64,000 bases of DNA from Pseudomonas gozinkensis (GCF_014863585.1 NZ_CP062253.1:2568501-2632500); one strand, 5' to 3'; positions 19,045-28,429 are shown, counted from the first letter of the stretch. Notes: generated by a model not told the origin, from the letters alone. A program made the numbers and translations.

Positions 19045-19983
19045 ATGTCCGCCAGTACGTTTCTAGATAAAAATAAATCCCTAGAATCCTCCACTGACGC
19101 CGCCAGTATCCTGCGGGATCACTACGGCAATACGCTTCGCTTGTCAGAAGCAGCCAGTGGAATTAGCGCTGAACAGATCCAGGATTTTGCGCATGGTCGG
19201 ATGATCAGCTTGCGTTCAGGACGAGTGGGGCTAGGCCTGGGCCATTTAGCTGCCACTGATGATGAGGCGGGTGATAGTTATTACCTTCACATTTGCTTGT
19301 CCGGTGCGCTGGAAGTCGAAAATGCTCAGACCGTTACCAGGCTGTCGGCGGGTTGCCTTTTGATGGTCGATGGAGCCGAGAGATTTTCCATCAAAGTCTC
19401 ACCGATGACTCACATAGTCAGCATGCGGCTAGAGAGGTTCCTGGTTGATGAATCCTACCGCCACCCTAAGGATCTGCTGTGGGAGGTGTCCGAAGGAGCT
19501 GATGCCTTGGCCGCTATCACGGCTGCGTCACTTCAGGGATTCTCATCCTCGCGGATCAGTGAGTCAGCCAGAGATCAGGAAATGCTCAGCCAGATCCTCG
19601 CTGACGCTGCTTTGAAATACTTGTCGACAAGTTGTTCTGCGAAAGATCGGAGCCTGGAACACGATAAGCTCGCGAAGGCGAAGCGGTACATTCTCAAATA
19701 TATCTCCGACCCCGATCTGAGTGCAGAGGCGGTTGCCAAAGGGGTAGGGCTCTCCACGAGGTCGCTGTACAGATTATTTTCCGACGACAGCACCACTTTC
19801 ATGCGGTGGCTGATAGCCAAACGTATTGAGGCCAGTTACGAAGCATTGGCCGCTGGCAACTGCAGGGATGTAACGGATGCCGCCTTTAGCAATGGTTTTA
19901 AAAACCTTTCCCATTTCAGCCGATCTTTTAGGAAGCAGTACAGGAAGTCACCTGTCAGCGTTCTTAGAAGCCACGCGGTATAA
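19045..19983 (+). CDS. AraC/XylS-family transcriptional regulator
   Basis: 312 residues. The N-terminal half (about 1-190) is an AraC-binding-like sensor domain with SYYLHICLSGALEVENAQTVTRLSAGCLLMVD. The C-terminal 100 residues hold two HTH motifs (AEAVAKGVGLSTRSLYRLFSDD and CRDVTDAAFSNGFKNLSHFSRSFRKQYRKSP). The DNA-binding half is strikingly like that of the AraC gene at 34145-35134 (KAKRYI..., TTFMRWL..KRIEASYEALA.G.CRDVTDAA), so the two are paralogues. An in-frame GTG nine bases upstream is an alternative start. It probably activates the preceding catabolic operon. Confidence 0.9.
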   Translation: MSASTFLDKNKSLESSTDAASILRDHYGNTLRLSEAASGISAEQIQDFAHGRMISLRSGRVGLGLGHLAATDDEAGDSYYLHICLSGALEVENAQTVTRLSAGCLLMVDGAERFSIKVSPMTHIVSMRLERFLVDESYRHPKDLLWEVSEGADALAAITAASLQGFSSSRISESARDQEMLSQILADAALKYLSTSCSAKDRSLEHDKLAKAKRYILKYISDPDLSAEAVAKGVGLSTRSLYRLFSDDSTTFMRWLIAKRIEASYEALAAGNCRDVTDAAFSNGFKNLSHFSRSFRKQYRKSPVSVLRSHAV

Positions 19984-20048
19984 GCGTTTGGATTGATAGC
20001 GGATTAAGAGCAATCCGTAATCGTCACAAAATGGAGCTGGAACGAATA

Positions 20049-20651
20049 ATGAAGATCTACTATGCACTGCCGTCGCCATTCGTAAGAAAGGTAATCGTTA
20101 CTGCCCACCTACTGGGTTTGAATGACAGCATTGAGAGGTTGTCCGGTAAGGCTCATCCTATAAACCGCGATCAAGATATCGTGCACGCCAATCCGCTTGG
20201 GAAGATTCCGACGTTCTTCAAGGAGGATGGCGAGCCGTTGTTCGATAGCCGTGTCATTTGCGAATACCTCGATAGTCTTGGGCAGAAGAAAGTGTTCCCT
20301 TCTGGGGATCTTCGCTGGCAAGCATTACGTGAACAAGCGCTAGCGGACGGATTACTGGATGCCGCTATGATCATTCGTTACGAGAAAGCGTTCCGACCTG
20401 AGGCCTTGCACTGGGCACCATGGCTAGACGGTCAAAAAGAGAAAATCATATCCGCGCTTGATCACTTTTCGTCCCATGCCGATCAACTGCATGAGCGTAT
20501 TGATATAGGCACGATTAGCATCGGTTGTGCGCTCGGGTACCTGGATTTGAGGTTCCCTGACTACCAATGGCGAGAGGGGCGAGAACCGCTAGCAGCTTGG
20601 TTCAGCAAGTTTGATGAGCTTCCTTGTATGAAACAGACCCGCCCTGAATAA
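20049..20651 (+). CDS. Glutathione S-transferase family protein
   Basis: 200 residues. The thioredoxin-like N-terminal domain (about 1-77) has LPSPFVRKVIVTAHLLGL, where a Ser takes the usual active-site position, then NPLGKIPTFF (cis-Pro) and DSRVICEYLD (Ser that binds the glutathione gamma-Glu). A helical C-terminal domain follows with ADGLLDAAMIIRYE and IGCALGYLDLRFPDYQWR. Such GSTs detoxify electrophiles or isomerise maleyl-type intermediates. With the FAH at 14637 in the same cluster a maleylacetoacetate-isomerase-like role is possible but not shown. The start at 20049 is chosen by homology; an ATG 18 bases upstream is in frame. Confidence 0.85.
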   Translation: MKIYYALPSPFVRKVIVTAHLLGLNDSIERLSGKAHPINRDQDIVHANPLGKIPTFFKEDGEPLFDSRVICEYLDSLGQKKVFPSGDLRWQALREQALADGLLDAAMIIRYEKAFRPEALHWAPWLDGQKEKIISALDHFSSHADQLHERIDIGTISIGCALGYLDLRFPDYQWREGREPLAAWFSKFDELPCMKQTRPE

Positions 20652-20781
20652 CGGACTCACGGTTTCATATTCATTCCCAGCAAACTGAAGGATCCTCAGT
20701 AGTGTGGTCAAGCTGGCTCTTGTGTGGGCTGACCGCCTATCATGGCGCAGTTCAAATTTACGGCGCTAACTAGGGGGCCAT

Positions 20782-21492
20782 GTGGCAGAGATCTCGTCAA
20801 CCGGCGACTTGATGCTTGAGGTGTTAGAGAAAGTGGCGCAAGAAGGGCCAATCTCTGTAGCTGATTTGGCCAAATCTTGCGACATCAATCGCACTGTAGC
20901 GCACCGATTGCTCTCGACGCTTGCCGGTCGATCTTTCGTCCGTAAGACTGAGCGCGGCTATGCATTAGGCTTCGCAATCCCGAGATTGAACGAGCTGGCA
21001 GGGCCTAGCCTTCAGTCAATCGCAAGGCCCTACATGGCGGAGCTGGTAGGGCGTTGCGGGGAGTCAGTCTCACTGCATGGCCTGGATGGCAAGCAGGCGG
21101 TAGTGCTTGACCAGGTCGTAGCTAGCGGTCACCTCGTCCAAGTCCAACACACCCCTGGATCTCGTTACCCAGCGTACCTCGGCGCCAGTGGTCTGGCCCT
21201 GCTGGCTTGTCAGCCCCCATCGACGATTGAGCGAGTCCTTGAAGGCGTGCTTGGGGCCGACGAGGTTTTCAAACGTTTGGAGGGCATCCGTTCGGCGGGC
21301 TTCGCTCACTCTCATGACGAGCTGCAGAACGGTGTGCATGCCATTGCTGCGCCTCTACTTGACAGCAGCGGCACATGCCGTGGGAGCTTGGCGCTTTTCG
21401 TTCCCACAATCCGATCCGAAAATATCCTGCGGTTTCGCGGTGACATCATCCTCGCGGCGGAGCAGATCGTGGGAAGCCTGGATGCTGAGTAG
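20782..21492 (+). CDS. IclR-family transcriptional regulator
   Basis: 236 residues from a GTG start preceded by AGGGGG. The N-terminal winged HTH spans about 1-65 (ISVADLAKSCDINRTVAHRLLSTLAGRSFV), followed by the IclR effector domain with SVSLHGLDGKQAVVLDQV, YLGASGLALLA and SAGFAHSHDELQNGVHAIAAPL. It is convergent with, and two bases from, an MFS transporter gene, so it may control that transporter or the upstream catabolic operons. It is distinct from the TtgV-like protein at the left edge. Confidence 0.9.
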   Translation: MAEISSTGDLMLEVLEKVAQEGPISVADLAKSCDINRTVAHRLLSTLAGRSFVRKTERGYALGFAIPRLNELAGPSLQSIARPYMAELVGRCGESVSLHGLDGKQAVVLDQVVASGHLVQVQHTPGSRYPAYLGASGLALLACQPPSTIERVLEGVLGADEVFKRLEGIRSAGFAHSHDELQNGVHAIAAPLLDSSGTCRGSLALFVPTIRSENILRFRGDIILAAEQIVGSLDAE

Positions 21493-21494
21493 CG

Positions 21495-22910
21495 TTAGCT
21501 TGATTGACGGATCGAGGGAGTGAGAGTGATCGGTTCCTCGATTTTTTTATCCTGATAGACTTGCGCGCGCTCAACTTGATGTTGATGCGCGCGCTCACCG
21601 CGCCGGCGCTTTCGCGAATCGAGATACCAAGCTACAGCGAAGAAAATGGTAACTGCGAGCGGGAACAGGGCTGCTAGTTCGAACATATGCGTTGTCGATT
21701 GGGTCATGACCCAGTCAAGCTCAGGTGTTTTCTCTTTAAGTGCCTCAAAGGCTTGGGCGCCACCTGCAACTTTCACCTTGGTCTGGTCGAACAGGACTCC
21801 GAATCCTGCAATCAGGCTATAGGACGACAGCATCCCAAAGGACGCCATGACCCCAATTGCCAGTGAGCCGCCTTTTGGAAATCTCTCCGACGTGCTGCCG
21901 AGCATGGTGGGCCACATGACGCTAGTTCCCATTCCGAACAACAGGGCTGCAAGCAGTCCAGCCCACGCAGTGGCAGCCTGGCTCATTACCAACAGCCCCA
22001 CACAGGCAAATGCGGCGCCGAAGAACATGATTCCGCTGGAGCCAATGTATCGATTGAAAAAGCCTGTGCACAACCGCACGGCGATTTGAACCGTATACAC
22101 AAATGCAACCAGCCAGAAGCCCTCAATTCCCACTATGCGAGTCAGGGTTAAATCCATCCAGTTGCTGGGTACCATCTCGGTTGCGGCTGTTAGAAGCATC
22201 GCGAATAGAAACACGTAAAACGCCACACGCCCGAAGGTGTATTTGAACATTTCTGGCAGTGAAACACCTTCCGTGACGCGCTCACTAGGGGGATAGCGCA
22301 GTCGCAGTGAGAGGCATAGTGCGATGGCCGCCGGGATCAATACCAGGCAGATCTGAATACGCCAACTTACGTGGTATGTGTCGACCAACACCGAGGTTGG
22401 CGCCGCGATCAGCATCCCCAGAGCGAATGCACTGAAGAACAGATTGAGCTTGGGTACTTTCTGCTTGGGATAGATGGATACGATGAGGGGATTCAGGGCC
22501 GCTTCAATCCAGCCCCAAGCGATGCCTTGGATCAGTGAACCACCCCATAGAAGCATGAACGCGTTGTCGTGATCCGGTTGGGCATTGGCGATCAGCAATG
22601 TGCCACCCGCGAAGAGGGCGATGCTGGCCATTTGTACTTTGCGGATGCCGAGCACATCGATGAATGGAGCCATGAGCAAGTTGGAAATGGCGAATCCTAA
22701 GTAAATCACACCTAGAATTTCCCCGATCATTGCTCCTGAGTTTAATGGGTGGGAAATGTCAAAGAATTCCCCTTTGATTTTGGTTGCCGCACTGATGCGT
22801 AGCAGTACTTCGTAGCCCATGCAGAACTGGGTGATAAAAGCCGCTATAAAAATGCTTTTGGCGGATGATACGTTTGCTATCAGACTATGACCTGGCCGTG
22901 TGCTCTGCAT
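21495..22910 (-). CDS. MFS transporter, 12 TM
   Basis: 471 residues with about 12 hydrophobic segments. The first TM region is SIFIAAFITQFCMGYEVLLRI, the A-like loop DVLGIRKVQMASI lies after TM2-3, and a central cytosolic loop RLRYPPSERVTEGVSLPEMF separates the halves. A charged tail (DSRKRRRGERAHQHQVERAQV) follows TM12. An unusual non-helical insertion (KIKGEFFDISHPLNSGAMIGE) precedes TM2, and another loop (QTKVKVAGGAQAFEALKEKTPELDWVMTQ) lies before the last TMs. It probably imports the compound degraded by the neighbouring pathway. Divergent from the AraC gene at 23261. Confidence 0.85.
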   Translation of the reverse strand: MQSTRPGHSLIANVSSAKSIFIAAFITQFCMGYEVLLRISAATKIKGEFFDISHPLNSGAMIGEILGVIYLGFAISNLLMAPFIDVLGIRKVQMASIALFAGGTLLIANAQPDHDNAFMLLWGGSLIQGIAWGWIEAALNPLIVSIYPKQKVPKLNLFFSAFALGMLIAAPTSVLVDTYHVSWRIQICLVLIPAAIALCLSLRLRYPPSERVTEGVSLPEMFKYTFGRVAFYVFLFAMLLTAATEMVPSNWMDLTLTRIVGIEGFWLVAFVYTVQIAVRLCTGFFNRYIGSSGIMFFGAAFACVGLLVMSQAATAWAGLLAALLFGMGTSVMWPTMLGSTSERFPKGGSLAIGVMASFGMLSSYSLIAGFGVLFDQTKVKVAGGAQAFEALKEKTPELDWVMTQSTTHMFELAALFPLAVTIFFAVAWYLDSRKRRRGERAHQHQVERAQVYQDKKIEEPITLTPSIRQSS

Positions 22911-23260
22911 TGCGACGTCCCTTGATTGTTAGTTGTTTTGAAGGGCGAAACCCATTGGGTTGCAAGGCCTCCGATGTTGCTGGACGGTGACCTGCGAAAC
23001 CAATCCTATGCAGGTCGAACGGGTGGGGCTTTGTCCTCAACGCCAATCTCTTGGTCTGGGGTGCCAACCGATGGGTGTCGGGTCGCATACGTATTGCAAA
23101 CTGGTATGATCGAACCTGGTGCCGGGGAGGCGAAGTCAACAGGGCTTTTCTTTGATGGTGCTGGGCACGGAGGCCTTCCAAAATCCAGTGGCTAGTGCGG
23201 CCGGGCTCGTGACGTGAGGCATTCTGAAAGCCTGCGTCCAGCGATCAGTAGGAGGGAGTG
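22911..23260. other. Divergent promoter region between MFS and AraC genes
   Basis: No coding sequence is recognised in these 350 bp. The region must carry the promoters of both divergent genes. I could not identify a clear dyad or box by eye. Confidence 0.4.
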
Positions 23261-24178
23261 ATGACTCAAGTCCATGCTCAGAGTTTCGAGTGCAACGATT
23301 TTGCCAAATGGCATTCAGTCGTCTGCTCCACCTACGACAAGACCAATGGCCAGTTGTTGGCGAGTGAGGATTTCCACGGTTCGCTGGAGGTGAAGTCGTT
23401 CGGGCCATGCCAGATCAGCCACATATCGTCCAAGCCGGTTGCATACCACCGACGGCCTGAGAGCGAGGCTGATTTGTACTACATCGTGCTCTCAATGTGC
23501 CCTGTCGCCCAAGTCGTACAGAACTCCAGGGAGTCATTGCAAAGAGCAGGCGACATAGTCATCTATGACAGCTCCCGACCTTATTCATGTAGTTTTCCCA
23601 GTGGTGATGATCAAATCATCGTGAGTGTCCCGCATGGCGTCATGAACAAGCATGTGTTCAAGGCTTCCTCTCTGGTCAGTCTGACGTTGCACGGCAATGA
23701 GGGAGTGGGAAAGATTACTCGGTCAATGATGCTGGAGATGTGGCGATCACAAGCCGCCGACAGCAATATTGAAGGTCGGTTGCTTGGTTCACTGCTGGAT
23801 GTATTGTCCGCCAGCTTCGACGCTGAGTACGGAGAAACCGACGTCAATGAGAAAGCGCGGCAGTTGCAGCAACTCAACCGCATCAAGTCTTACATTCTCG
23901 CCAACTTGGGAAATTCCGACTTGACGATTGAGTCAGTGGCGTTTGATACCCATGTTTCCGAGCGTACGTTGAACCGTCTTTTCGCTGGCGAGAACACGAC
24001 TGCTTACAAATGGTTATGGCAGCAGCGGCTGACTGCCAGTCACCGCCTTTTGGTCAGCAACAAAAGCAAATCGGTCAGCGATATCGCGACTGATTTTGGT
24101 TTCAAAAACCTCTCGCACTTCAGTAGATCCTTCAAAGATTACTATGGAGTTACCCCGCGTGATACGCGCCGCCTGTAG
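23261..24178 (+). CDS. AraC/XylS-family transcriptional regulator
   Basis: 305 residues. An N-terminal AraC-binding domain 2 (about 15-190; ISHISSKPVAYHRRPESEADLYYI, GDIVIYDSSRPYSCSFPSGDDQ) of the type seen in XylS/NitR-like regulators is followed by the C-terminal two-HTH unit (LTIESVAFDTHVSERTLNRLF, SVSDIATDFGFKNLSHFSRSFKDYYGVTPRDTRR). The DYY/SRPY motif pattern matches the regulator at 52001. It is divergent from the MFS gene with 350 bp between starts and lies upstream of an EamA exporter, either of which may be its target. A GTG three bases upstream is also possible. Confidence 0.9.
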   Translation: MTQVHAQSFECNDFAKWHSVVCSTYDKTNGQLLASEDFHGSLEVKSFGPCQISHISSKPVAYHRRPESEADLYYIVLSMCPVAQVVQNSRESLQRAGDIVIYDSSRPYSCSFPSGDDQIIVSVPHGVMNKHVFKASSLVSLTLHGNEGVGKITRSMMLEMWRSQAADSNIEGRLLGSLLDVLSASFDAEYGETDVNEKARQLQQLNRIKSYILANLGNSDLTIESVAFDTHVSERTLNRLFAGENTTAYKWLWQQRLTASHRLLVSNKSKSVSDIATDFGFKNLSHFSRSFKDYYGVTPRDTRRL

Positions 24179-24343
24179 GCGGGCGGAGCGCAATTTTTGG
24201 CGGACGCAGCAAAAAGCCTCGGAGCCGGATCCGTATAGTGCAAAGGGCACCCTCTGCATAATAAAAATAGTCAGTCTCCCTCAGGTGTAGTCGGGTGACT
24301 GGCACGGCTTCTCTACCTGCCGGTACTCATGAGGCATCTAAAA

Positions 24344-25246
24344 ATGAACCGAGGCTATATCTACGTTTTACTCTGCTACGCCCTGTTAGGAATCGGGTAT
24401 CCAGTAGCTAAAAACGCAATCGAATCCTTCCCTCCTTGGATTTTCACCTGTGTCACCATGCTGATTGGCGGAATCGTGCTGATTCCGATCTCCTTAAGGT
24501 TCGACAAGGGAGCGTTGTTTAGCCTTTCTAAGAAAGATTGGGGCATCATCGCTGTACAATCGGTCATCGGTTCGGTGCTATACACCGTCTTCTTGCTCTA
24601 CGGAATGGAATCCTCGACGGCCGTGATGGCGTCGATCTTCACCAGCCTCACGCCCGCTTTTGTGCTGTTACTTTCCGCAGCAGTACTGAAAGAGTCCCTC
24701 AATGTCAGAAAGCTCATCGCGATTGCTTTGGCGATTGGTGGAGTCTTCCTGCTGACGGTTCCAAGTTCCGATGCGACTGGACACAACACGCTATTCGGTT
24801 TGGCTATGTTGTTGCTATCGACATTGTCATCGGCTGTCTACGTGATCGTTGCCAAGAAGTACAGCGTGGATATTCCGGCGGCCACTATTGCGCTCGGGAT
24901 ATGCATGACAGGGGCGGTTTTTACCCTGCCAATGGCACTTAATGAGCTTTCATCGTTCGACTATGGGCTGATAACCAAGACGAACGTGAGTCTCTTGGTT
25001 TTCTACGGGATTACGTGCTGGGCGGCGCCTACTCTGTTGTTCTTCGCAGGTGTCACCAAAATTCCTGCGAGTGCTGCGGGGATGGCATTCGCCGCGACTC
25101 CATTGACTGCCTCGCTGTTCTCGATCTTGTTTCTTGGCGAGCACCTGACAATTTTCAGCGCCGCCGCACTGGCGCTAGTGATCATCTCTATCCTGATCGC
25201 AGAGGCCCAGGGAAAGACTGATCGATTAGAACAGCCGACAGCTTGA
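24344..25246 (+). CDS. EamA/DMT-family transporter, 10 TM
   Basis: 300 residues, two EamA repeats of five TM segments each (about 1-135 and 145-290). The first begins YIYVLLCYALLGIGYPVAKNAIESFPPWIFTCVTMLIGG. The repeats end with LNVRKLIAIALAIGGVFLL and LTIFSAAALALVIISILIAEAQG, the typical last-helix pattern. The ATG at 24344 has GAGG nine bases upstream. The family exports amino acids or other small metabolites. A strong hairpin follows, shared with the convergent arginase-family gene. Confidence 0.88.
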   Translation: MNRGYIYVLLCYALLGIGYPVAKNAIESFPPWIFTCVTMLIGGIVLIPISLRFDKGALFSLSKKDWGIIAVQSVIGSVLYTVFLLYGMESSTAVMASIFTSLTPAFVLLLSAAVLKESLNVRKLIAIALAIGGVFLLTVPSSDATGHNTLFGLAMLLLSTLSSAVYVIVAKKYSVDIPAATIALGICMTGAVFTLPMALNELSSFDYGLITKTNVSLLVFYGITCWAAPTLLFFAGVTKIPASAAGMAFAATPLTASLFSILFLGEHLTIFSAAALALVIISILIAEAQGKTDRLEQPTA

Positions 25247-25259
25247 CAAGTTTTAGCTC

Positions 25260-25293
25260 AAAAAAATCGGCTCATCCTTGAGCCGATTTTTTT
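25260..25293. terminator. Perfect bidirectional Rho-independent terminator
   Basis: Fifteen bases (25260-25274, seven A residues then TCGGCTCA) pair perfectly with 25279-25293 (TGAGCCGA then seven T residues) around a TCCT loop. The A-run and T-run make it work for both strands. Its last T residues overlap the stop codon of the convergent arginase-family gene. Confidence 0.95.
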
Positions 25294-26164
25294 ATCCGCG
25301 AAACAGTGGCAGATCCGCCATCATCTTCTTCAGAGCGATAGCGTCCCAAGGGAAATGCTCGGTGATGCCGATGGCTACAATTTCCACCTCATTGCTAACG
25401 TCCTTCACCAGGCGCACGACCTGAGGAATGGTCATCTTGCCGCGTGCAATACCATCGTAAGTACTTTCGGGCACGTGCGGGTTATTGAAGAGGATCGAGC
25501 CAAAGCTCGAAGGGTTCAGCACGTCTAGGTCGAAATGAACTGCAACGTACTTGGCCTTGATCGACCGCAGCCAGTCGACGATCGGGGCGCTGCTATCTCT
25601 CAGGTCGTCTCCGCTTGCACTGCGCAAGCCAAGCCTATCGATGAAGCCTCGTTCAAATTCAGTTGGGTCTTCTAAGCCAGCGTACATGACGTTTTCAGCT
25701 TTCACCGGCACTTTCACTCGACTGCGGAATTCTTCGTCGCCTTCACCCAGCAGGTTACCCAGTACCATTGCATGCGCATTGTTGAACTCATTCGGGGTCA
25801 TGATATCCGGATGCGCATCAACCCATAGGATGGCGAAGTCATCGCCGTACTTTTCGCTGAGATAGGCGAAGGGCGCCAGGTCTACCAGGCAGTCGCCACC
25901 AAGCACAATTAAACTGTCGGGTGCGTGCTGTTCAATTACGGCCCGGGCATCATCAGTTTGCTTGAGCAGTTGAGCACGTCCCATGATGCCGCGCTCTTCT
26001 TTCAAGGACGCAACATCGGGTGCTGGAACATCAAGTCTGACAACAGGGCCAGTGGCTTCTGGAGCCAGCCAATTCAGCAGTTCGGCGCCGATACCATATT
26101 GCTCGCGGGCACCGCCTTGCCATTGTGGAAAAACAAGCCTAAGTGGAGGTTTTCTGCTCGTCAC
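25292..26164 (-). CDS. Arginase/agmatinase-family (ureohydrolase) protein
   Basis: 290 residues with the ureohydrolase fold. The three metal motifs appear as LGGDCLVDLAPF (His of GGDH replaced by Cys), WVDAHPDIMTP (DAHxD intact) and VHFDLDVLNPSSFG (DxD intact, with Asn where DxDxxDP has its last Asp). The family binds two Mn ions and cleaves C-N bonds of guanidino compounds or formiminoglutamate. The Cys and Asn changes suggest altered metal geometry or substrate. It stands alone, convergent with the EamA gene, and the stop lies inside the shared terminator. Confidence 0.85.
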   Translation of the reverse strand: MTSRKPPLRLVFPQWQGGAREQYGIGAELLNWLAPEATGPVVRLDVPAPDVASLKEERGIMGRAQLLKQTDDARAVIEQHAPDSLIVLGGDCLVDLAPFAYLSEKYGDDFAILWVDAHPDIMTPNEFNNAHAMVLGNLLGEGDEEFRSRVKVPVKAENVMYAGLEDPTEFERGFIDRLGLRSASGDDLRDSSAPIVDWLRSIKAKYVAVHFDLDVLNPSSFGSILFNNPHVPESTYDGIARGKMTIPQVVRLVKDVSNEVEIVAIGITEHFPWDAIALKKMMADLPLFRG

Positions 26165-26529
26165 GGGGTCTCTCCATTTCTCTGGTTTTACCCATCAGGG
26201 GGTAGCCCAATTGTCTCAATTACGTCAATCGCAAATTGTTGCCTGACCGCCAGAGCGTTTGACTCTGTCCGCCAAATCGACATTTAGGGACTGGTAGCAG
26301 ATGGTTTGGAGGTCTGAATAAGCTACGCACATTGCATGCATTGTCGGGAGGCAGCCGATGATTGATAAGAGTGTGTGTCTCAGCGACATAGGCGAGTAGT
26401 GCTTGTTAGCCCTACTGCACGGAAGCTTTTAGCTATTCCAAGATAAGCAGGTGATCAGTGGGTCTAGCTTGGCTGATCAATCAGCGGTGCAAATGCTTTA
26501 CTGAAAAGATTGCTCCCGGCGTGCTTCGG
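26165..26529. other. Non-coding stretch with no recognised element
   Basis: About 365 bp between the arginase-family start and the end of the GIY-YIG gene. No convincing gene, dyad or RNA was recognised. The arginase promoter should lie here near 26170-26260. Confidence 0.35.
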
Positions 26530-27012
26530 CTACATGTGTTCGTTGGGGTCGAGACGCTCGTAGTGAGCGCGATCATGCGATGTCACCCGTGCCATCACTT
26601 TGTTGTATTGCCGCTTGGCGCTTCGATCAAGTTCGCAGCGGATGTTGTCGGGGAATTGATCATCGTTTTTTAGGCACAGGAATAAAGCTTCATACGCCTC
26701 TAAACCAATCCCGTAGTCGGCAATGAAATAAAGCGGATCGTTATCTCGGACGCGATCAGCAATATTATTGTTTCCGCGTCGCCTTTGATGGCTTCTCAGC
26801 CTCCCTCTTACCCCCGTCTTGGTCGACTCCGAAATGCCGATGTAGTAGGGAGTGAAGTTATCAGGCCAGTTTCGTCCTAGTTCGTCACTCTCGCTGATGC
26901 TGCTTGTGACCGGGAGCGTTTTGTCACGAGGCCCTCCGATGATATAGATCCCTGGCTCTTGTAGGGCAGAGCGGTACTGGGTTAGAAGCTTTGGAGATGT
27001 CCAAGTAATCAT
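26530..27012 (-). CDS. Small GIY-YIG nuclease-like protein
   Basis: 160 residues. PGIYIIGG (GIY at 21-23) and PYYIGIS (YIG at 57-59) are the two GIY-YIG strands, separated by about 33 residues rather than the usual 10 or so. GVRGRLRSHQRRRG gives the conserved Arg after YIG. The catalytic Glu is probably in GLEAYEALFL (about 105-108). No other domain fits, so it is a stand-alone catalytic core. AAAGGA precedes the ATG. It is divergent from the HEPN/RES gene with 178 bp between starts, in an accessory patch. Whether it cuts DNA is not shown. Confidence 0.65.
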   Translation of the reverse strand: MITWTSPKLLTQYRSALQEPGIYIIGGPRDKTLPVTSSISESDELGRNWPDNFTPYYIGISESTKTGVRGRLRSHQRRRGNNNIADRVRDNDPLYFIADYGIGLEAYEALFLCLKNDDQFPDNIRCELDRSAKRQYNKVMARVTSHDRAHYERLDPNEHM

Positions 27013-27190
27013 GGTAGTCCTTTGCCATTAGAATTCGGGTAATTCTATATGGGAAATCATGCGCATTGCATTGAGCTGTAGCCATCCATGCTAGCGTCTT
27101 TGCGGTCAATGATCTCGAATTGTGGGTAGGTCAGGAATAGCAAGAGAGGTGATACGATCACACCAATCGGGATTTCTTGGGGGTGGGGAT

Positions 27191-28429
27191 GTGACAGCTA
27201 GGCAGATACTGGAAGAGATCGGACATCAAATGCGTCTTGAGGCAGAAGCTGATGAATCCACGTTTGTATGCCTAGAGTGCATTGGTGACAGCTGGCTAAA
27301 AAAACAGCCCTCCCGGCGTGTGATGCCAAGAAGGTGCGCTGGTTGTGGAACGGAGGTCTCTGCAGCGCTGATGTCTAAAGACATCGTAAGATGTATCAAG
27401 CCTTTCCTTTCAGACCACTTCATCATCGACGATGGGCTTTTTTCAGGCTACGGATTAACACTCAGTCAAGTCGTTGGCCTAGCCATCCGCTGTGAATCGG
27501 AAGTGGTCTGCGATGCACTGGCTGAAAAAATGGCAGACCCAGATGTAGATGAAAAACACTTCTACTTTTATGGTCAAGAATATTGCCAAACGTTCAGCCG
27601 ATTCGAGTCCGAGGAGCAGGAGCGATCTTGGGTTGAAGGTGAGTGGTCTCGAATAGCCACTGAGCTGATGCATGGTCGAAGGTTTTTCAATCCAAACGCT
27701 AGTCGTTTTTTTGAAACGGTGATGGCAGAAACCATGCACGCGGGTAGCGACGTCAATGCTGACAAGAGCGCAGTCGTCAATGTAATTCCCGAGAACAGCT
27801 GTTTTTACCGAGCGAGAATTGCCTCAACGCATGCGCAAATCCAGGAGTTTCAAAAGAATCCTGTGAAGGAGATGGGGGCTCCCCCCAAGGATCGTGCGGC
27901 CAACAACCGGATGAGTCCGGCTGGCGTGCCGTTACTATACGTGGCCGCTGACGCTTTGACGGGGATTGCTGAGATAAGGCCATCAATTGGCGACAAGGTG
28001 GTGGTCGGGACATTTATCTCTCGTCGACCATTGGAGTTTTTTGATTTCACAGCACTTACGGCTCTTCAGCATAAGGAACTCAGCTGGTTTGAGCCGGGGT
28101 ACCGCGAACGGACTGACCGTCGGTTGCTGCTTGAGTATCTTCATGACCTGATCGCTCGGCCAGTGCGCGCGAATGATACCGATTATGTGATGACTCAAGC
28201 CTTGGCAGAGTACATTCGGTACTACCGAAAGCAAAAGTTCGATGGCATTTCGTTTCGTTCAGTGCAGCGACAGGGGGGTGTCAATTACGTGATTTTTGAC
28301 AAAAGTACACCTGAGGCATTGCAGGCCTCTGATTGGGTGCCCCAGTTCGATCTTGATGTTTCGACGGAACCGTTATCGGTCTTCGAAATAGAGGGTGTTC
28401 AATACGTCACGAACGGCCCGTCTAAATGA
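27191..28429 (+). CDS. HEPN/RES-type protein with zinc ribbon, putative NAD-degrading toxin
   Basis: About 412 residues from a GTG preceded by GGTGGGGAT; a GTG 69 bases upstream is also in frame. An N-terminal region carries a four-Cys ribbon (C27-x2-C30, C49-x2-C52) and a helical segment like the HEPN/RES N-terminal domain. The C-terminal 210 residues are a RES domain: CFYRARIAST (Arg 207), LLYVAADALTGIAEIRPS (Tyr 250, Glu 261) and DGISFRSVQRQGGVNYVIFD (Ser). RES toxins of Xre-RES and MbcT type break down NAD+. Here no adjacent antitoxin is seen, so the N-terminal region may gate activity itself. Role in phage defence is inference. Confidence 0.75.
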   Translation: MTARQILEEIGHQMRLEAEADESTFVCLECIGDSWLKKQPSRRVMPRRCAGCGTEVSAALMSKDIVRCIKPFLSDHFIIDDGLFSGYGLTLSQVVGLAIRCESEVVCDALAEKMADPDVDEKHFYFYGQEYCQTFSRFESEEQERSWVEGEWSRIATELMHGRRFFNPNASRFFETVMAETMHAGSDVNADKSAVVNVIPENSCFYRARIASTHAQIQEFQKNPVKEMGAPPKDRAANNRMSPAGVPLLYVAADALTGIAEIRPSIGDKVVVGTFISRRPLEFFDFTALTALQHKELSWFEPGYRERTDRRLLLEYLHDLIARPVRANDTDYVMTQALAEYIRYYRKQKFDGISFRSVQRQGGVNYVIFDKSTPEALQASDWVPQFDLDVSTEPLSVFEIEGVQYVTNGPSK

